Below are positions 8,289 to 17,227 of a stretch of DNA of 44,561 nt, in pieces. Position 1 is the first letter of the stretch; each line of letters starts with the position of its first letter. The DNA is from Oceanospirillaceae bacterium. GTDB lineage: Bacteria; Pseudomonadota; Gammaproteobacteria; Pseudomonadales; Balneatricaceae. A model generated the notes under the pieces. It had not been told where the DNA came from, searched no databases, and saw only the letters and a list, made by a program, of their open reading frames with translations. The stretch covers positions 1-44,561 of the forward strand of contig JAIBDW010000008.1 in the NCBI GenBank assembly GCA_024686035.1. Direction: 5' to 3'. Position numbers and translations under genes: made by a program.

Positions 8289-9412
8289 TGTTTAGGGTTT
8301 AAGGGCTTACCTTGTTGGCGTAATGAAAAGTATAAAGCGGCTTGGGTATTACCGCCAGATCTGCCACTTGTTGCGATAAGTTGCTGCGACGTAGCTTGTT
8401 CGCCAGTCGACAAATAAAGCGCTTGATTTTGCCCATACAGGCTTAAAAACCCATCACCGTGGTCCAACATGATAACCAATCCATAACCTTTTAACCAATC
8501 CGAAAACACCACTAGGCCGCCATGCACAGCCTTCACGTCGGAGCCTTCTGGAGCGGCAATCAACCAGCCTTGTTGGCTTAAAGGATAGCTTGTTTGTTCT
8601 ACACCAAAGCGGTTGAGCACTTTGCCTTTTAGCGGCCAAGGTAGCAGGCCTTTAGCGCTAGCTAGTGGTGTATCTGCCACTTGAATGTTGGCTTTGGCAA
8701 GGGCAATTTGTATCTGCTCTAGCAAGTCTTGTGCTTGTATTTGATTGTTTTTAGCATTGTTTAAGCGCTGAGCTTTTGACAATTTTTCGCTGTTTAAGGC
8801 TTTAAGAGTGGAGGAAAGTTTAGCTTTAGCTTGTTTTAGGCTTTGCGTTTGGGCTTCAAGTTTTTGAGCTTTTTGCTGTAACTCTAAGGTGATGTCAGCT
8901 TGCTTTTGTTGTACTTGATTAAGTCCATTTAAAGTCTGACGATAAGCGGCCATTTGTTCTGCACTGGCTTGATTTAAATATTGGTAGTACGCCATGTTAC
9001 GAGCTAAGGCTGAAGGATTATCCAAACTAAGCAACACACTACTGGTTGAGCTTTTGCCCTGTTGATACTGGCGTTTCAACTGGCTACTTAGCTGCTGTTC
9101 TTGCTCTGCTAAGGCATCTTGGAAGTGACTAGATTGTAGTTCTAGTTTTTCACGAAGTGATGTGGATTGCTGGCTTGCTTGTTTATTTTCTTTTATAGCT
9201 TTAGTAAGAGAGCTTATTTTAGTTTCACTTCTTTGCAGCTGTTGCTGTATATCAGAGGCTTGGTTTTGTGCTTCTTTAAGCCAAGTCTGTAAATCACCAA
9301 TATCACTTTTTAGTTGCTGCACACGTTGCTGCACTTGCTGCTCAGTATCGGCACATACGTTTGTGCTCAACACCAGCAGCAACCCAAGAATTAAGCGGGC
9401 TATAATGCGCAA
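8276..9412 (-). CDS. envC: EnvC-like murein hydrolase activator (degenerate M23)
   Basis: This 378-residue periplasmic protein has a signal peptide (1-21, NVCA-DTE). A long Gln-rich coiled coil (about 22-240) and a C-terminal LytM/M23 domain (about 255-378) follow. The metal ligands of active M23 peptidases are missing: the usual His-x-His strand reads LYFSLR, and no H-x3-D pair is present. EnvC itself is degenerate in this way and acts by activating amidases AmiA/AmiB at the septum. The start is TTG, 1 nt after the gpmI stop, with GGTGGA about 11 nt upstream. No ATG allows a signal peptide, so TTG is the best choice. It is in an operon with gpmI, ctpA and yibQ. Confidence 0.93.
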   Translation of the reverse strand: MRIIARLILGLLLVLSTNVCADTEQQVQQRVQQLKSDIGDLQTWLKEAQNQASDIQQQLQRSETKISSLTKAIKENKQASQQSTSLREKLELQSSHFQDALAEQEQQLSSQLKRQYQQGKSSTSSVLLSLDNPSALARNMAYYQYLNQASAEQMAAYRQTLNGLNQVQQKQADITLELQQKAQKLEAQTQSLKQAKAKLSSTLKALNSEKLSKAQRLNNAKNNQIQAQDLLEQIQIALAKANIQVADTPLASAKGLLPWPLKGKVLNRFGVEQTSYPLSQQGWLIAAPEGSDVKAVHGGLVVFSDWLKGYGLVIMLDHGDGFLSLYGQNQALYLSTGEQATSQQLIATSGRSGGNTQAALYFSLRQQGKPLNPKQWLQ

Positions 9413-9413
9413 T

Positions 9414-10958
9414 TTAGTTAAATTCCACCAAATTATGGCCAGTCATTTCTTTGGGTTGTTCTAAACCCATTAAGTGCAACAATGTAGGTGCTAGGTCAGC
9501 CAGTACCCCAGAAGACAGCTTGGCATTGCCATTTCTGCTACTCACGTACACTAAAGGCACAGGCCACAAGGTATGGGCAGTATGGGGTTGGCCCGTAGTA
9601 GGGTTGGTCATCAGCTCTACGTTGCCATGATCCGCGGTAATTAAGGCTTCACCATCAACCTTCTCTAAAGCAGTAATAATACGTGCAAGGCAAGCATCAA
9701 CAGCCTCAACAGCTTTAACAGCCGCATCAAATTTACCCGTATGGCCCACCATATCTGCGTTAGCAAAATTACATACGATTAAATCGTAGTCGCGGCTTTC
9801 GATGGCAGCTACAAGCTTGTCAGTTAGTTCTGGGGCGCTCATCTGAGGCTGCAAGTCGTAGGTGGCAACGTTAGGTGACGGGATCAGCTCGCGGCTCTCT
9901 CCAGGATAAAGTGTTTCTTGGCCACCACTAAAGAAAAAGGTGACGTGAGCGTATTTTTCAGTTTCAGCGATGCGAAGTTGGGTTTTTCCATGATTAGCCA
10001 TCACTTCACCAATGTCATTTTTCAAGTCACTAGGAGGGAAGGCGCATGCCGTGTCTATGTTGGCGCTGTATTCTGTCATCATCACAAATTCAGCAAGATC
10101 AAGAGGCACGCCTCGATCAAAATGCTCAAACTCTTCATCTACAAAGGCTTGGGTTATTTCGCGGGTACGATCAGGTCTAAAGTTAACACAAATCACAGCG
10201 TCCCCATCTTCAATGGTCGCCGCTTGGCCTGCTTGATCTACGATCACTGTGGCAGGTACAAACTCATCAGTGTGATTGTTTAGGTAGGACTGTTGCAAAG
10301 CACTTAGGGCTGATAAACATTCATGTTCTGCTTTACCATAGCGCATCGCTTGATACGCGCTTTCTACCCTCTCCCAGCGTTGGTCTCTATCCATGGCGTA
10401 GTAACGGCCACATAAGCTGCCAATACGGCCACCTAAAGGCTCCAATACATCCATTAGTGCTTGGATATAAACCTGCGCCGAGCTTGGCGCCGTGTCCCTG
10501 CCGTCTAGCCATGCATGCACAACAATCGCTTTAGCGCCGCGTTGATGGGCTAGCTGACACGTAGCAAATAAATGATCTTGATGGCTGTGCACGCCCCCAT
10601 CAGATAATAATCCGCAAATATGAACAGTGCCTTCGTTGGCTACCGCTTTATCAATGGCAGATAAAATCACGGGGTTAGTATTGAAATCCCCTTCTTTGAT
10701 GGCTTTGCTGATGCGGGTGTAGTTTTGATAGACCACGCGGCCAGCGCCAATGTTCATGTGTCCTACTTCTGAGTTGCCCATTTGTCCATCGGGTAAGCCC
10801 ACATCAGCGCCTGAGGTGCCCACCAAACTATGGCAATGATTAGCTAACAATCCATCCCAAGTAGGGGTGATTGCAGATTCAATGGCATTGGAAGTAGATG
10901 ATTTGCTTTGTCCCCATCCATCAAGAATGATGAGGGCTTTTGGGCTAGAAGTAGTCAT
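9414..10958 (-). CDS. gpmI: GpmI, cofactor-independent phosphoglycerate mutase
   Basis: This 514-residue Mn-dependent enzyme interconverts 3- and 2-phosphoglycerate in glycolysis. It belongs to the alkaline phosphatase superfamily. Asp13 (ILDGWG) and Ser63 ([10 protein letters not shown]) are the metal and phosphoserine residues. Further metal sites include [25 protein letters not shown] and TADHGNVE. I started at ATG 10958 ([16 protein letters not shown]). A TTG six codons upstream is possible but adds nothing conserved. It heads gpmI-envC-ctpA-yibQ, the same grouping as in E. coli and Pseudomonas, and is divergent from the rhodanese gene. Confidence 0.98.
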   Translation of the reverse strand: MTTSSPKALIILDGWGQSKSSTSNAIESAITPTWDGLLANHCHSLVGTSGADVGLPDGQMGNSEVGHMNIGAGRVVYQNYTRISKAIKEGDFNTNPVILSAIDKAVANEGTVHICGLLSDGGVHSHQDHLFATCQLAHQRGAKAIVVHAWLDGRDTAPSSAQVYIQALMDVLEPLGGRIGSLCGRYYAMDRDQRWERVESAYQAMRYGKAEHECLSALSALQQSYLNNHTDEFVPATVIVDQAGQAATIEDGDAVICVNFRPDRTREITQAFVDEEFEHFDRGVPLDLAEFVMMTEYSANIDTACAFPPSDLKNDIGEVMANHGKTQLRIAETEKYAHVTFFFSGGQETLYPGESRELIPSPNVATYDLQPQMSAPELTDKLVAAIESRDYDLIVCNFANADMVGHTGKFDAAVKAVEAVDACLARIITALEKVDGEALITADHGNVELMTNPTTGQPHTAHTLWPVPLVYVSSRNGNAKLSSGVLADLAPTLLHLMGLEQPKEMTGHNLVEFN

Positions 10959-11027
10959 GGTGTCTTTTATTGGCAAATAGGGCTTGATATTTTAACAGTC
11001 CGCCTCCAATTTATCCATCCTATGGCG

Positions 11028-11033
11028 TATAAT
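11028..11033 (+). promoter_or_regulatory. -10 element for rhodanese-grxC-secB
   Basis: A perfect TATAAT lies in the gpmI/rhodanese divergent spacer, 65 nt before the rhodanese ATG. No convincing -35 is present at the right distance. Confidence 0.45.
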
Positions 11034-11097
11034 GCTGCCGGACTTGTCGTCATTATGATGGCCCAGAACCTATAAATTGTTTGGAATAATAAAACTT

Positions 11098-11514
11098 ATG
11101 GAACGTTACATCGAATTTGCAATCAATCACTGGGAAATGGTTTTGGCCCTACTGCTAACATTGACAGTGCTAGTGGTCACAGAAAAGCGCAAAGCTGCCC
11201 CTTCTGTTTCTCCACAACAAGCCACGGTTTTGGCCAATGGTGAAGGTGCGTTACTGCTAGATATTCGTACACCTGCAGATTTTAATGCTGGGCGTGTGAT
11301 TGGTTCTAAAAATATTCCTTTTGCAGACTTAACAAAACGGATGTCTGAGCTTGAAAAGCACAAAAACAAACCCATTGTTATTATATGTAAGACCGGCCAG
11401 ACGGCGTCAGGTGCAGCCAACCTGCTAAAGAAGGCCGAGTATACTAATGTTTCGCGTATGACCGGTGGCATGGCTGAATGGACAGGGCAAAACTTGCCAC
11501 TCGTTCGTAAATAG
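11098..11514 (+). CDS. Membrane-anchored rhodanese-like protein (YibN type)
   Basis: This 138-residue protein has one N-terminal membrane helix (about 13-28, VLALLLTLTVLVV) followed by a single rhodanese domain. LLDIRTPADFNAGRVIGSKNIP is the entry motif, and the active loop is CKTGQTA with Cys97 as the persulfide-carrying nucleophile. It is likely a sulfurtransferase or redox protein facing the cytoplasm. Substrate and partner are unknown. The ATG at 11098 is preferred over an in-frame TTG 21 nt upstream. It is first in rhodanese-grxC-secB, the same order as E. coli yibN-grxC-secB. Confidence 0.9.
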   Translation: MERYIEFAINHWEMVLALLLTLTVLVVTEKRKAAPSVSPQQATVLANGEGALLLDIRTPADFNAGRVIGSKNIPFADLTKRMSELEKHKNKPIVIICKTGQTASGAANLLKKAEYTNVSRMTGGMAEWTGQNLPLVRK

Positions 11515-11539
11515 CATACCTAAGAATGAGGCTAAAACC

Positions 11540-11824
11540 ATGACAGACCATGCAACGATGAAAACGATTGCTAAGGTGACGATCTATAGCTCTAACCTAT
11601 GTGGTTTTTGTTTTCGAGCAAAACGTTTGTTAGATAGCAAAGGCATCGCCTACGAAGAAATTAATGTAGATCAGCGTAATGATTTACGTCAACACATGAT
11701 GCAAATTACAGGCCGGCGCACAGTGCCGCAAATCCTCATCAATGGCGACGCTATTGGCGGGTGTGATGAACTGTATTTGTTGGATCGACAGCAAAAGTTA
11801 GATCCCTTGTTAGCGGCTTCATAA
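11540..11824 (+). CDS. grxC: GrxC-like glutaredoxin 3
   Basis: This is a 94-residue glutaredoxin. The active site is Cys21-Gly-Phe-Cys24 at the start of the first helix, rather than the CPYC more usual in GrxC. The GSH-binding features RRTVPQILI with its cis-Pro, and GGCDEL, are intact. It reduces mixed disulfides with glutathione. GAGG sits 8 nt before the ATG at 11540. An in-frame upstream extension overlaps the rhodanese gene and is not family-like. Spacing is 25 nt from the rhodanese gene and about 40 nt to secB. Confidence 0.93.
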   Translation: MTDHATMKTIAKVTIYSSNLCGFCFRAKRLLDSKGIAYEEINVDQRNDLRQHMMQITGRRTVPQILINGDAIGGCDELYLLDRQQKLDPLLAAS

Positions 11825-11864
11825 AGAAGCAACTCCCTATAAATTATACAAAAGAGAATTGAGC

Positions 11865-12383
11865 ATGAGCGAAGAAGAAAAAGGCGCAGCAGCACCCGCA
11901 CCAGAAAATAGTGGCCAGCCACAAATTATGATCCAGCGCGTCTATTTAAAAGACTTGTCTTTTGAGTCACCTAATTCACCACAGTCGTTCACAGCTGAGT
12001 GGAAGCCAGAAGTGGGTGTAGATCTTAATAGCCAAGCTCGCCAGCTTAACGAAACTTCTTTTGAGGTGGTTTTACGTATCACCATCACTGCTAAAGCAGA
12101 AGATAAAACGGTTTACTTAACTGAAGTTCAACAAGCAGGTTTGTTCCACATTGCTAATGTGCCACAAGAATCCATTGCTCAAGTATTAGGCGCTTTTTGT
12201 CCTAATATTTTATTCCCATATGCCCGTGAAGCTATTGATAGCTTAGTACAGCGTGGTAGTTTCCCTGCGTTGATGCTTGCGCCTGTAAACTTTGATGCGT
12301 TGTTTGCACAGAACATGGCTCAAAAAGCTGCTCAAGCTGCCGCCGGTGAAGAAAGTGGATCTGCTCCAGAGCAAACTCACTAA
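11865..12383 (+). CDS. secB: SecB, export chaperone
   Basis: This 172-residue cytoplasmic tetrameric chaperone holds preproteins unfolded and delivers them to SecA. Typical segments are QRVYLKDLSFESPNSP, TSFEVVLRITITAKAEDKTVYLTEVQQAGLF, and CPNILFPYAREAIDSLVQRGSFPALMLAPVNFDALF. The Ala-rich, acidic N- and C-terminal tails are normal. I used ATG 11865; an in-frame TTG two codons earlier is less likely. Only 12 nt separate its stop from that of convergent trmL, and no obvious hairpin lies there. Confidence 0.97.
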   Translation: MSEEEKGAAAPAPENSGQPQIMIQRVYLKDLSFESPNSPQSFTAEWKPEVGVDLNSQARQLNETSFEVVLRITITAKAEDKTVYLTEVQQAGLFHIANVPQESIAQVLGAFCPNILFPYAREAIDSLVQRGSFPALMLAPVNFDALFAQNMAQKAAQAAAGEESGSAPEQTH

Positions 12384-12395
12384 TTATTAGTCTGT

Positions 12396-12854
12396 CTAGC
12401 TTGCGCCTTCGTAATTAAGTTGGCGCCATGCTTCATACACGGTAATAGCCGCACAATTGGATAAGTTCAAACTGCGGCTGTCTGCTGTCATCGGTAGACG
12501 GATTCTACCATCACACCTATCTCTTATCCGTTCAGGTAGTCCGCGGCTTTCTGGGCCAAATAATAAAGCGTCATGCTTTGCAAATTTTACTTTGCTAAAA
12601 CAATCGCTGCCTTTAGTGGTCATGGCATAGATGGTTTTTGGCGCCACACTATCAATAAAATCATCATAGCTTTTATGGACTAGCATGCGCGCCCACTCAT
12701 GATAATCTAGTCCAGCACGCCTTAACGCCTTGTCTTCCAACTTAAACCCTAATGGCTCAATTAAATGCAGCTGAAACCCGGTATTAGCACACAGGCGAAT
12801 AATATTGCCGGTATTAGGTGGGATTTCTGGTTCAAATAAGACAACGTGTAGCAT
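12396..12854 (-). CDS. trmL: TrmL, tRNA (cytidine/uridine-34 2'-O) methyltransferase
   Basis: This 152-residue minimal SPOUT (trefoil-knot) methyltransferase modifies the wobble base of tRNA-Leu isoacceptors. All three conserved blocks are present: [13 protein letters not shown] (14-26), [11 protein letters not shown] (98-108) and [21 protein letters not shown] near the C-terminus, which forms the SAM-binding knot. The length is typical for the family (about 157). It is a single gene, convergent with secB, and the ATG at 12854 is unambiguous. A 114-bp spacer separates it from the ntrC stop. Confidence 0.95.
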   Translation of the reverse strand: MLHVVLFEPEIPPNTGNIIRLCANTGFQLHLIEPLGFKLEDKALRRAGLDYHEWARMLVHKSYDDFIDSVAPKTIYAMTTKGSDCFSKVKFAKHDALLFGPESRGLPERIRDRCDGRIRLPMTADSRSLNLSNCAAITVYEAWRQLNYEGAS

Positions 12855-12929
12855 GGTATTTTTAAGTCTCTAGGCGAATTTATAACTTCACACCCAACTA
12901 ATGCGTTATTAATAACCTTAGTGGCTGTT

Positions 12930-12952
12930 AAAAAGTGCTGATATTACAACAC
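12930..12952 (-). terminator. Putative terminator after ntrC
   Basis: On the minus strand GTGTTG-TAATAT-CAGCAC forms a 6-bp stem with one G-U pair, followed by TTTTT, 17 nt after the ntrC stop. The stem is short, so termination may be partial. Confidence 0.5.
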
Positions 12953-12968
12953 CATTGAGCCATCGAGG

Positions 12969-14360
12969 CTAGAGCCCTAGTTCGTTAATTTTTCTGGTGA
13001 GTGTATTCCTGCCCCAGCCTAATATCTGCGCAGCCTCTCTTCGGCGGCCATGGGTATGCTTAAGGGCTTCTTGAATCATCACGGTCTCAAATGCAGGCAA
13101 GGCTTTATCTAAAAGTGGTTGCTGATTGAGCTGTAGCTCTCTTTTAGACCACCTTGCAAGGGCTTCTTGCCAGGTATCTTGCACACTCACTTTTGCTGTT
13201 TGGGCCTGTAGTTCTGGGGGTAGATCACTCTCTAATATTTGATTGCCACTACCCATGACGCTTAGCCAGCGGCACACGTTTTCTAGCTGGCGCACGTTGC
13301 CAGGCCAATCTAACGTTTGTAAATGAGCGGCGGCGGCGCTGGAGAGAATTTTTGTTTCAACGGCCAGCTCTTTGGCGCTAGTCACTAAAAAGTGTCGGGC
13401 TAAAGCTGGGATGTCTTCACTGCGCTGATTAAGATTTGGCAAAGGTATCCGGATAACATTAAGCCTATGAAATAAGTCTTCTCGAAACAATCCTTGCTCT
13501 ACTCGTTTGGTTAAATCTTGATGGGTAGCTGCAATAATACGCACATCTACTTTCACTAAATTATGGCCACCCACACGATAAAACTCGCCATCAGCTAACA
13601 CTCTTAATAGTCGAGTTTGGGCTTCGGCTGGCATATCTCCAATTTCATCGAGTAATAACGTGCCTCCATGAGCTTGTTCAAAGTGCCCCTTGCGCTGGCT
13701 CACTGCGCCTGTAAATGCCCCTTTTTCATGACCAAAAAGTTCTGACTCGATCAAATCTCTTTGAATCGCTGCCATGTTTAAGGGAATAAAAGGCTTTTTG
13801 GATCTTGGGCTGTGTTGATGTAATGCTTGTGCAATCAGCTCTTTACCCGTACCTGAGGCGCCATTAATCATCACCGTCATGTTGGATTGTGAAAGGCGAC
13901 CAATGGCTCTAAACACTTCTTGCATGGCGGGTGCTTCGCCAATTATTTGTGCGCTTTGCGTTTGCGGTTCTGGCGTTTTTGTGGCTGCTTGCTGCTGAGC
14001 ATGTTGCAGACCTCTTTGCGTCAATGTGATCGCATCATTTATATCAAACGGCTTGGGCAAATAGTCAAATGCGCCGCCTTGGTAGGAAGCCACAGCGCTG
14101 TCTAGATCTGAATGCGCTGTCATAATAATGACAGGGATGTGCTCGGCCTGCTGCTGCAGGCGTTGTAATAGACTTAGGCCATCAAGACCTGGCATGCGAA
14201 TGTCGCTAATGATTAACTTAGGCGCCTCAACCTCAAGTGCATCTAGCAATTGTTGTCCATCTTCAAAACTACGAATGGTTATTTGAGCTTGTTGTAAGGC
14301 GCGTTCTAGCACCCATCGAATGGCGTGGTCGTCATCTACAATCCATACATCTTGGCTCAT
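12969..14360 (-). CDS. ntrC: NtrC, nitrogen regulator (sigma-54 activator)
   Basis: This 463-residue response regulator has three domains. The receiver (1-120) has phospho-acceptor Asp53 (ISDIRMPGLDG) and Lys103 (LPKPF). The AAA+ sigma-54 activation domain has Walker A GASGTGKE (167-174), the sigma-54-contacting GAFTGA (214-219) and LLDEIGDM. The C-terminal Fis-type helix-turn-helix (about 425-463) contains RREAAQILGWGRNTLTRKI. When phosphorylated by NtrB at low nitrogen, it drives sigma-54 promoters. It overlaps the ntrB stop by 4 nt. Its target signature, a perfect NtrC palindrome plus a sigma-54 promoter, is found upstream of glnA. Confidence 0.98.
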   Translation of the reverse strand: MSQDVWIVDDDHAIRWVLERALQQAQITIRSFEDGQQLLDALEVEAPKLIISDIRMPGLDGLSLLQRLQQQAEHIPVIIMTAHSDLDSAVASYQGGAFDYLPKPFDINDAITLTQRGLQHAQQQAATKTPEPQTQSAQIIGEAPAMQEVFRAIGRLSQSNMTVMINGASGTGKELIAQALHQHSPRSKKPFIPLNMAAIQRDLIESELFGHEKGAFTGAVSQRKGHFEQAHGGTLLLDEIGDMPAEAQTRLLRVLADGEFYRVGGHNLVKVDVRIIAATHQDLTKRVEQGLFREDLFHRLNVIRIPLPNLNQRSEDIPALARHFLVTSAKELAVETKILSSAAAAHLQTLDWPGNVRQLENVCRWLSVMGSGNQILESDLPPELQAQTAKVSVQDTWQEALARWSKRELQLNQQPLLDKALPAFETVMIQEALKHTHGRRREAAQILGWGRNTLTRKINELGL

Positions 14361-15430
14361 GGGTTATTCTCCATCGGTAAATAAACATTAAAGCAGGTTT
14401 GGCCTTTTTGGCTGTTACATTCAATCAGGCCTTGGTGTTGCTGTATAAGGCTTTGGGCTATGCTCAAGCCTAATCCTGTACCTTTTGCACGATGGGTCAC
14501 TAAGGGGAAAAAGATATTTTCTACCAGATCTGCAGGTATACCCAAACCGTTATCAATGATGCTGATACAGCACACCAGACGATGGCAAGTATTGCCTATG
14601 GTAAAGCGCCTAATAGCCCTCGTTTTTAGGACAATTTGCCCTTGGCGGATGTCATGTTCAAGCAGTGCTTGCAATGCATTACGACCAATATTCAGCAGCA
14701 CTTGTGTAATCTGGTTGGCGTCAATAAGAAGTTCTGGCAAGCTGGGATCATAGTTTCGTATCACTTGGACCTGCCCATCTGCCTCAGCTCGCAATAATTG
14801 ATCAATTTTGTCCAAGACTTGGTGGACGTTGTAGTATTGTTTTTGTGCTTGACGTTGTGGGCCAACTAATCGGTCTACAAGGTCCCTTAACCGATCAGCC
14901 TCTGAGATAATGATGTCGGTAAATTCGTGCAGAGAAGGATCTAGCTCGCGTTGTAACAGTTGAGCGGCGCCACGGATACCACCGAGTGGATTTTTTATTT
15001 CGTGAGCCAGGTTGCGCACAAGATTTGTCGATGTCTGTTGTTGGGTAGACCTTCGGGCTTCTTGGCTAAGCTTTTTTACACGTTCTAAAGGTTGAATTTC
15101 TAGTGCTAGACTACCCTGTTCGTCCACTGCGCTCACACTTAAATCAACCCATAGCATGCGACCATTGCTCTGTTGTACTTGAGTGTCGCGGCTAGTGAAG
15201 GATTGGTGTTGTCTTGAGCTATGCTGTAGCTGTTTTTTTAAAACGGGGTCAAGAAATAATAGGTTGCTGATGGGTTCTAGGTGCATTTGATTATGGCTGG
15301 CACGGAATAAATCTTCGGCGGCTAAATTAAGTGCAACAATTTCCATGCGGGCGTTAATTAAAACGATTGCGGTCGTTAAATGATTAACAAGATTAGCTAG
15401 CGCATTGTTTGCTTGCTGTGAATTAGACAT
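14357..15430 (-). CDS. ntrB: NtrB, nitrogen sensor histidine kinase
   Basis: This 357-residue soluble two-component kinase/phosphatase controls NtrC and is itself governed by PII in known systems. An N-terminal PAS-like sensor (about 10-115) precedes the H-box NLAHEIKNPLGGIRGAAQLL with phospho-His143. The N-box region is ITQVLLNIGRNALQAL. The G-boxes are DNGLGIP and GTGLGLSIAQSL in the ATPase domain. No membrane helix is present. I chose ATG 15430 because AGAGG lies 7 nt before it; two other starts 18 and 33 nt upstream are in frame. It is separated from glnA by a strong terminator, so expression needs read-through or a local promoter. Confidence 0.96.
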   Translation of the reverse strand: MSNSQQANNALANLVNHLTTAIVLINARMEIVALNLAAEDLFRASHNQMHLEPISNLLFLDPVLKKQLQHSSRQHQSFTSRDTQVQQSNGRMLWVDLSVSAVDEQGSLALEIQPLERVKKLSQEARRSTQQQTSTNLVRNLAHEIKNPLGGIRGAAQLLQRELDPSLHEFTDIIISEADRLRDLVDRLVGPQRQAQKQYYNVHQVLDKIDQLLRAEADGQVQVIRNYDPSLPELLIDANQITQVLLNIGRNALQALLEHDIRQGQIVLKTRAIRRFTIGNTCHRLVCCISIIDNGLGIPADLVENIFFPLVTHRAKGTGLGLSIAQSLIQQHQGLIECNSQKGQTCFNVYLPMENNP

Positions 15431-15494
15431 TGCACTGCCTCTAGTCATCGTTAATAAAATCATGGCGCACCAAAATAGTGCGCGCTATTTGCTT

Positions 15495-15519
15495 AAAAAG
15501 CCCTCCTTGGAGGGCTTTT
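15495..15519 (-). terminator. Rho-independent terminator after glnA
   Basis: A near-perfect hairpin begins 10 nt past the glnA stop. The arms AAAAGCCCTCC/GGAGGGCTTTT flank the centre TT. The minus strand ends in a T-run, and the plus strand too has TTTT. It separates glnA from ntrB. Confidence 0.9.
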
Positions 15520-15528
15520 GTTATGGGA

Positions 15529-16935
15529 TTAGCAAGAGTAGTAAAGGCCAAACTCAACTGGATGAGTTACGCTGTTTACAGCTTCTACTTCGCCACTTTT
15601 AAGCTCAATGTAGGCGTCGATCATTTCATTCGTAAATACGCCGCCACGGGTTAAGAACTCGCGGTCTGCTTCTAAGCTGTCTAGGGCTTCTTCTAAGCTT
15701 CTAGCTACCGTTGGAATAGCGGCTGCTTCTTCAGCTGGAAGGTCATACAAATCCTTATCAGCTGCATCGCCAGGATGGATCTTGTTCTGGATACCGTCAA
15801 GGCCTGCCATGAGTAATGCCGCAAAGCACAAGTATGGGTTAGCCGTTGGATCAGGGGAGCGAACTTCTACACGACGGCCACGTGGGTTGCTTACATATGG
15901 AATACGGATAGAAGCAGAACGGTTACGAGCTGAGTAAGCTAACATAACAGGCGCTTCAAAACCTGGCACTAAACGTTTGTAGGCGTTAGTAGATGCGTTG
16001 GTAAACGCGTTAAGTGCTTTAGCATGCTTGATGATACCGCCAATGTAGTACAAAGCCATGTCAGACAAGCCACCATAGCCGTCACCAGCAAAAAGGTTAA
16101 CGCCATCTTTAGCAATAGACTGATGCACATGCATGCCAGAGCCATTGTCACCAACGATTGGCTTAGGCATAAATGTTGCTGTCTTGCCGTAGGCGTGAGC
16201 AACGTTGTGTACGCAGTACTTAATGATCTGTACTTCGTCGGCCTTGCGAATTAGTGTATTGAATCGTGTGCCAATTTCGTTTTGGTTGGCTGTTGCCACT
16301 TCATGGTGATGTACCTCAACTTCAACACCCATCGCTTCCATGGCATCGCACATTGCACCACGCATGTCGTGAGATGAGTCAACTGGAGGTACTGGAAAAT
16401 AACCACCCTTAATGCCAGGACGGTGGCCGGTGTTGCCGCCTTCAATAGTAGCGTTGGACTGCCAGGCAGCTTCTTCAGAGTTGATTTCGTACATGGCGCC
16501 TTGCATATCAGCTTTCCATTTCACATCATCAAACACAAAAAATTCTGGCTCTGGGCCAAAGAATGCCGTGTCGCCGATACCGGTAGATTTGAGGTATTCT
16601 TCAGCGCGGGCAGCAACTGAGCGTGGATCACGATCATAGCCTTGCATGGTAGCAGGCTCAATGACGTCACAACGCACATTGACAGTAGTCTGTTCGGTGA
16701 ATGGATCTAGTACTGCAGAGCTGTCATCAGGCATGATGATCATGTCAGAGTCGTTGATGCCTTTCCAGCCGTTAATAGACGAACCATCAAACATTTGGCC
16801 TTCAGAAAAGAAGTCTTCATCTACAACGCGAGCAGGTATAGTCACGTGGTGCTCTTTGCCTTTGGTGTCGGTGAAACGTAAGTCGACCCAGCGTGCTTCG
16901 CTGTCTTCGATCATCTTAATGGTATTTGCAGACAT
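15529..16935 (-). CDS. glnA: GlnA, type I glutamine synthetase
   Basis: This 468-residue dodecameric enzyme makes glutamine from glutamate, ammonia and ATP. Recognisable blocks are [17 protein letters not shown] (N-terminal signature), [14 protein letters not shown] (metal ligands) and [10 protein letters not shown]. The adenylylation loop [10 protein letters not shown] has Tyr397, the exact position modified by GlnE, so post-translational control is expected. The ATG at 16935 has GGAGAG 6 nt upstream; longer frames upstream run through the leader and are not real. Regulation visible in sequence: a sigma-54 promoter (17023-17038), an NtrC palindrome (17228-17244) and a terminator-like hairpin in the leader (16950-16970). 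Confidence 0.99.
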   Translation of the reverse strand: MSANTIKMIEDSEARWVDLRFTDTKGKEHHVTIPARVVDEDFFSEGQMFDGSSINGWKGINDSDMIIMPDDSSAVLDPFTEQTTVNVRCDVIEPATMQGYDRDPRSVAARAEEYLKSTGIGDTAFFGPEPEFFVFDDVKWKADMQGAMYEINSEEAAWQSNATIEGGNTGHRPGIKGGYFPVPPVDSSHDMRGAMCDAMEAMGVEVEVHHHEVATANQNEIGTRFNTLIRKADEVQIIKYCVHNVAHAYGKTATFMPKPIVGDNGSGMHVHQSIAKDGVNLFAGDGYGGLSDMALYYIGGIIKHAKALNAFTNASTNAYKRLVPGFEAPVMLAYSARNRSASIRIPYVSNPRGRRVEVRSPDPTANPYLCFAALLMAGLDGIQNKIHPGDAADKDLYDLPAEEAAAIPTVARSLEEALDSLEADREFLTRGGVFTNEMIDAYIELKSGEVEAVNSVTHPVEFGLYYSC

Positions 16936-16949
16936 AGAGTCTCTCCAAT

Positions 16950-17006
16950 AAAAACCGGCTGAGTGCCGGTAGGTTATATGTTCGATTACCAGCACTTAAG
17001 CTGGCA
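16950..17006 (-). promoter_or_regulatory. Candidate attenuator in the glnA leader
   Basis: Three helices can be drawn on the minus strand. Helix 1 is TGCCAGC (17006-17000) with GCTGGTA (16993-16987), loop TTAAGT. Helix 2 is AGTGCTGGTA (16996-16987) with TACCGGCACT (16971-16962), 10 bp with one G-U. Helix 3 is ACCGGC (16970-16965) with GCCGGT (16959-16954), loop ACTCA, followed by a U5-A-UU tail 3 nt before the GGAGAG ribosome binding site. Helix 2 excludes both of the others, which is the layout of an antiterminator/terminator switch. No leader peptide is evident. No folding program was run. Confidence 0.5.
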
Positions 17007-17022
17007 CACTATGGGGTAGTAT

Positions 17023-17038
17023 AGCAACGCTCGTGCCA
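17023..17038 (-). promoter_or_regulatory. Sigma-54 promoter of glnA
   Basis: The minus strand reads TGGCACGAGCGTTGCT. This is a full match to the sigma-54 consensus TGGCACG-N4-TTGCW, with -24 GG and -12 GC correctly spaced. Predicted start is near 17012, giving a leader of about 77 nt. NtrC, encoded downstream, is the expected activator. Confidence 0.9.
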
Positions 17039-17196
17039 ACTTTGCTGTATTTTTTACAAAGCTTCAAAAAAACACAGATCTGAGGTGTTTGGGGTGCTTG
17101 TTAATGGTTTTTTTGCCCCATGACAGGATAAGTTGTGCGTCATTGTGCTATTTTCTTGCTCCACGCACAGTGTGTAGTGATGGGCTCACCACCATT

Positions 17197-17213
17197 TGCA
17201 CTAAAATGAGTCG
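17197..17213 (-). promoter_or_regulatory. Weak second NtrC half-site
   Basis: TGCACT is a perfect half-site, but the opposite arm is poor. Its centre lies 31 bp (about three helical turns) from the centre of the strong palindrome. This resembles the paired NtrC sites upstream of E. coli glnA. Confidence 0.35.
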
Positions 17214-17227
17214 CTTTGGGGTCTTTC

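Noticed and set aside
8276-9412. EnvC as an active M23 endopeptidase
   Set aside because: The zinc ligands of active LytM enzymes are absent, so it is annotated as an amidase activator.
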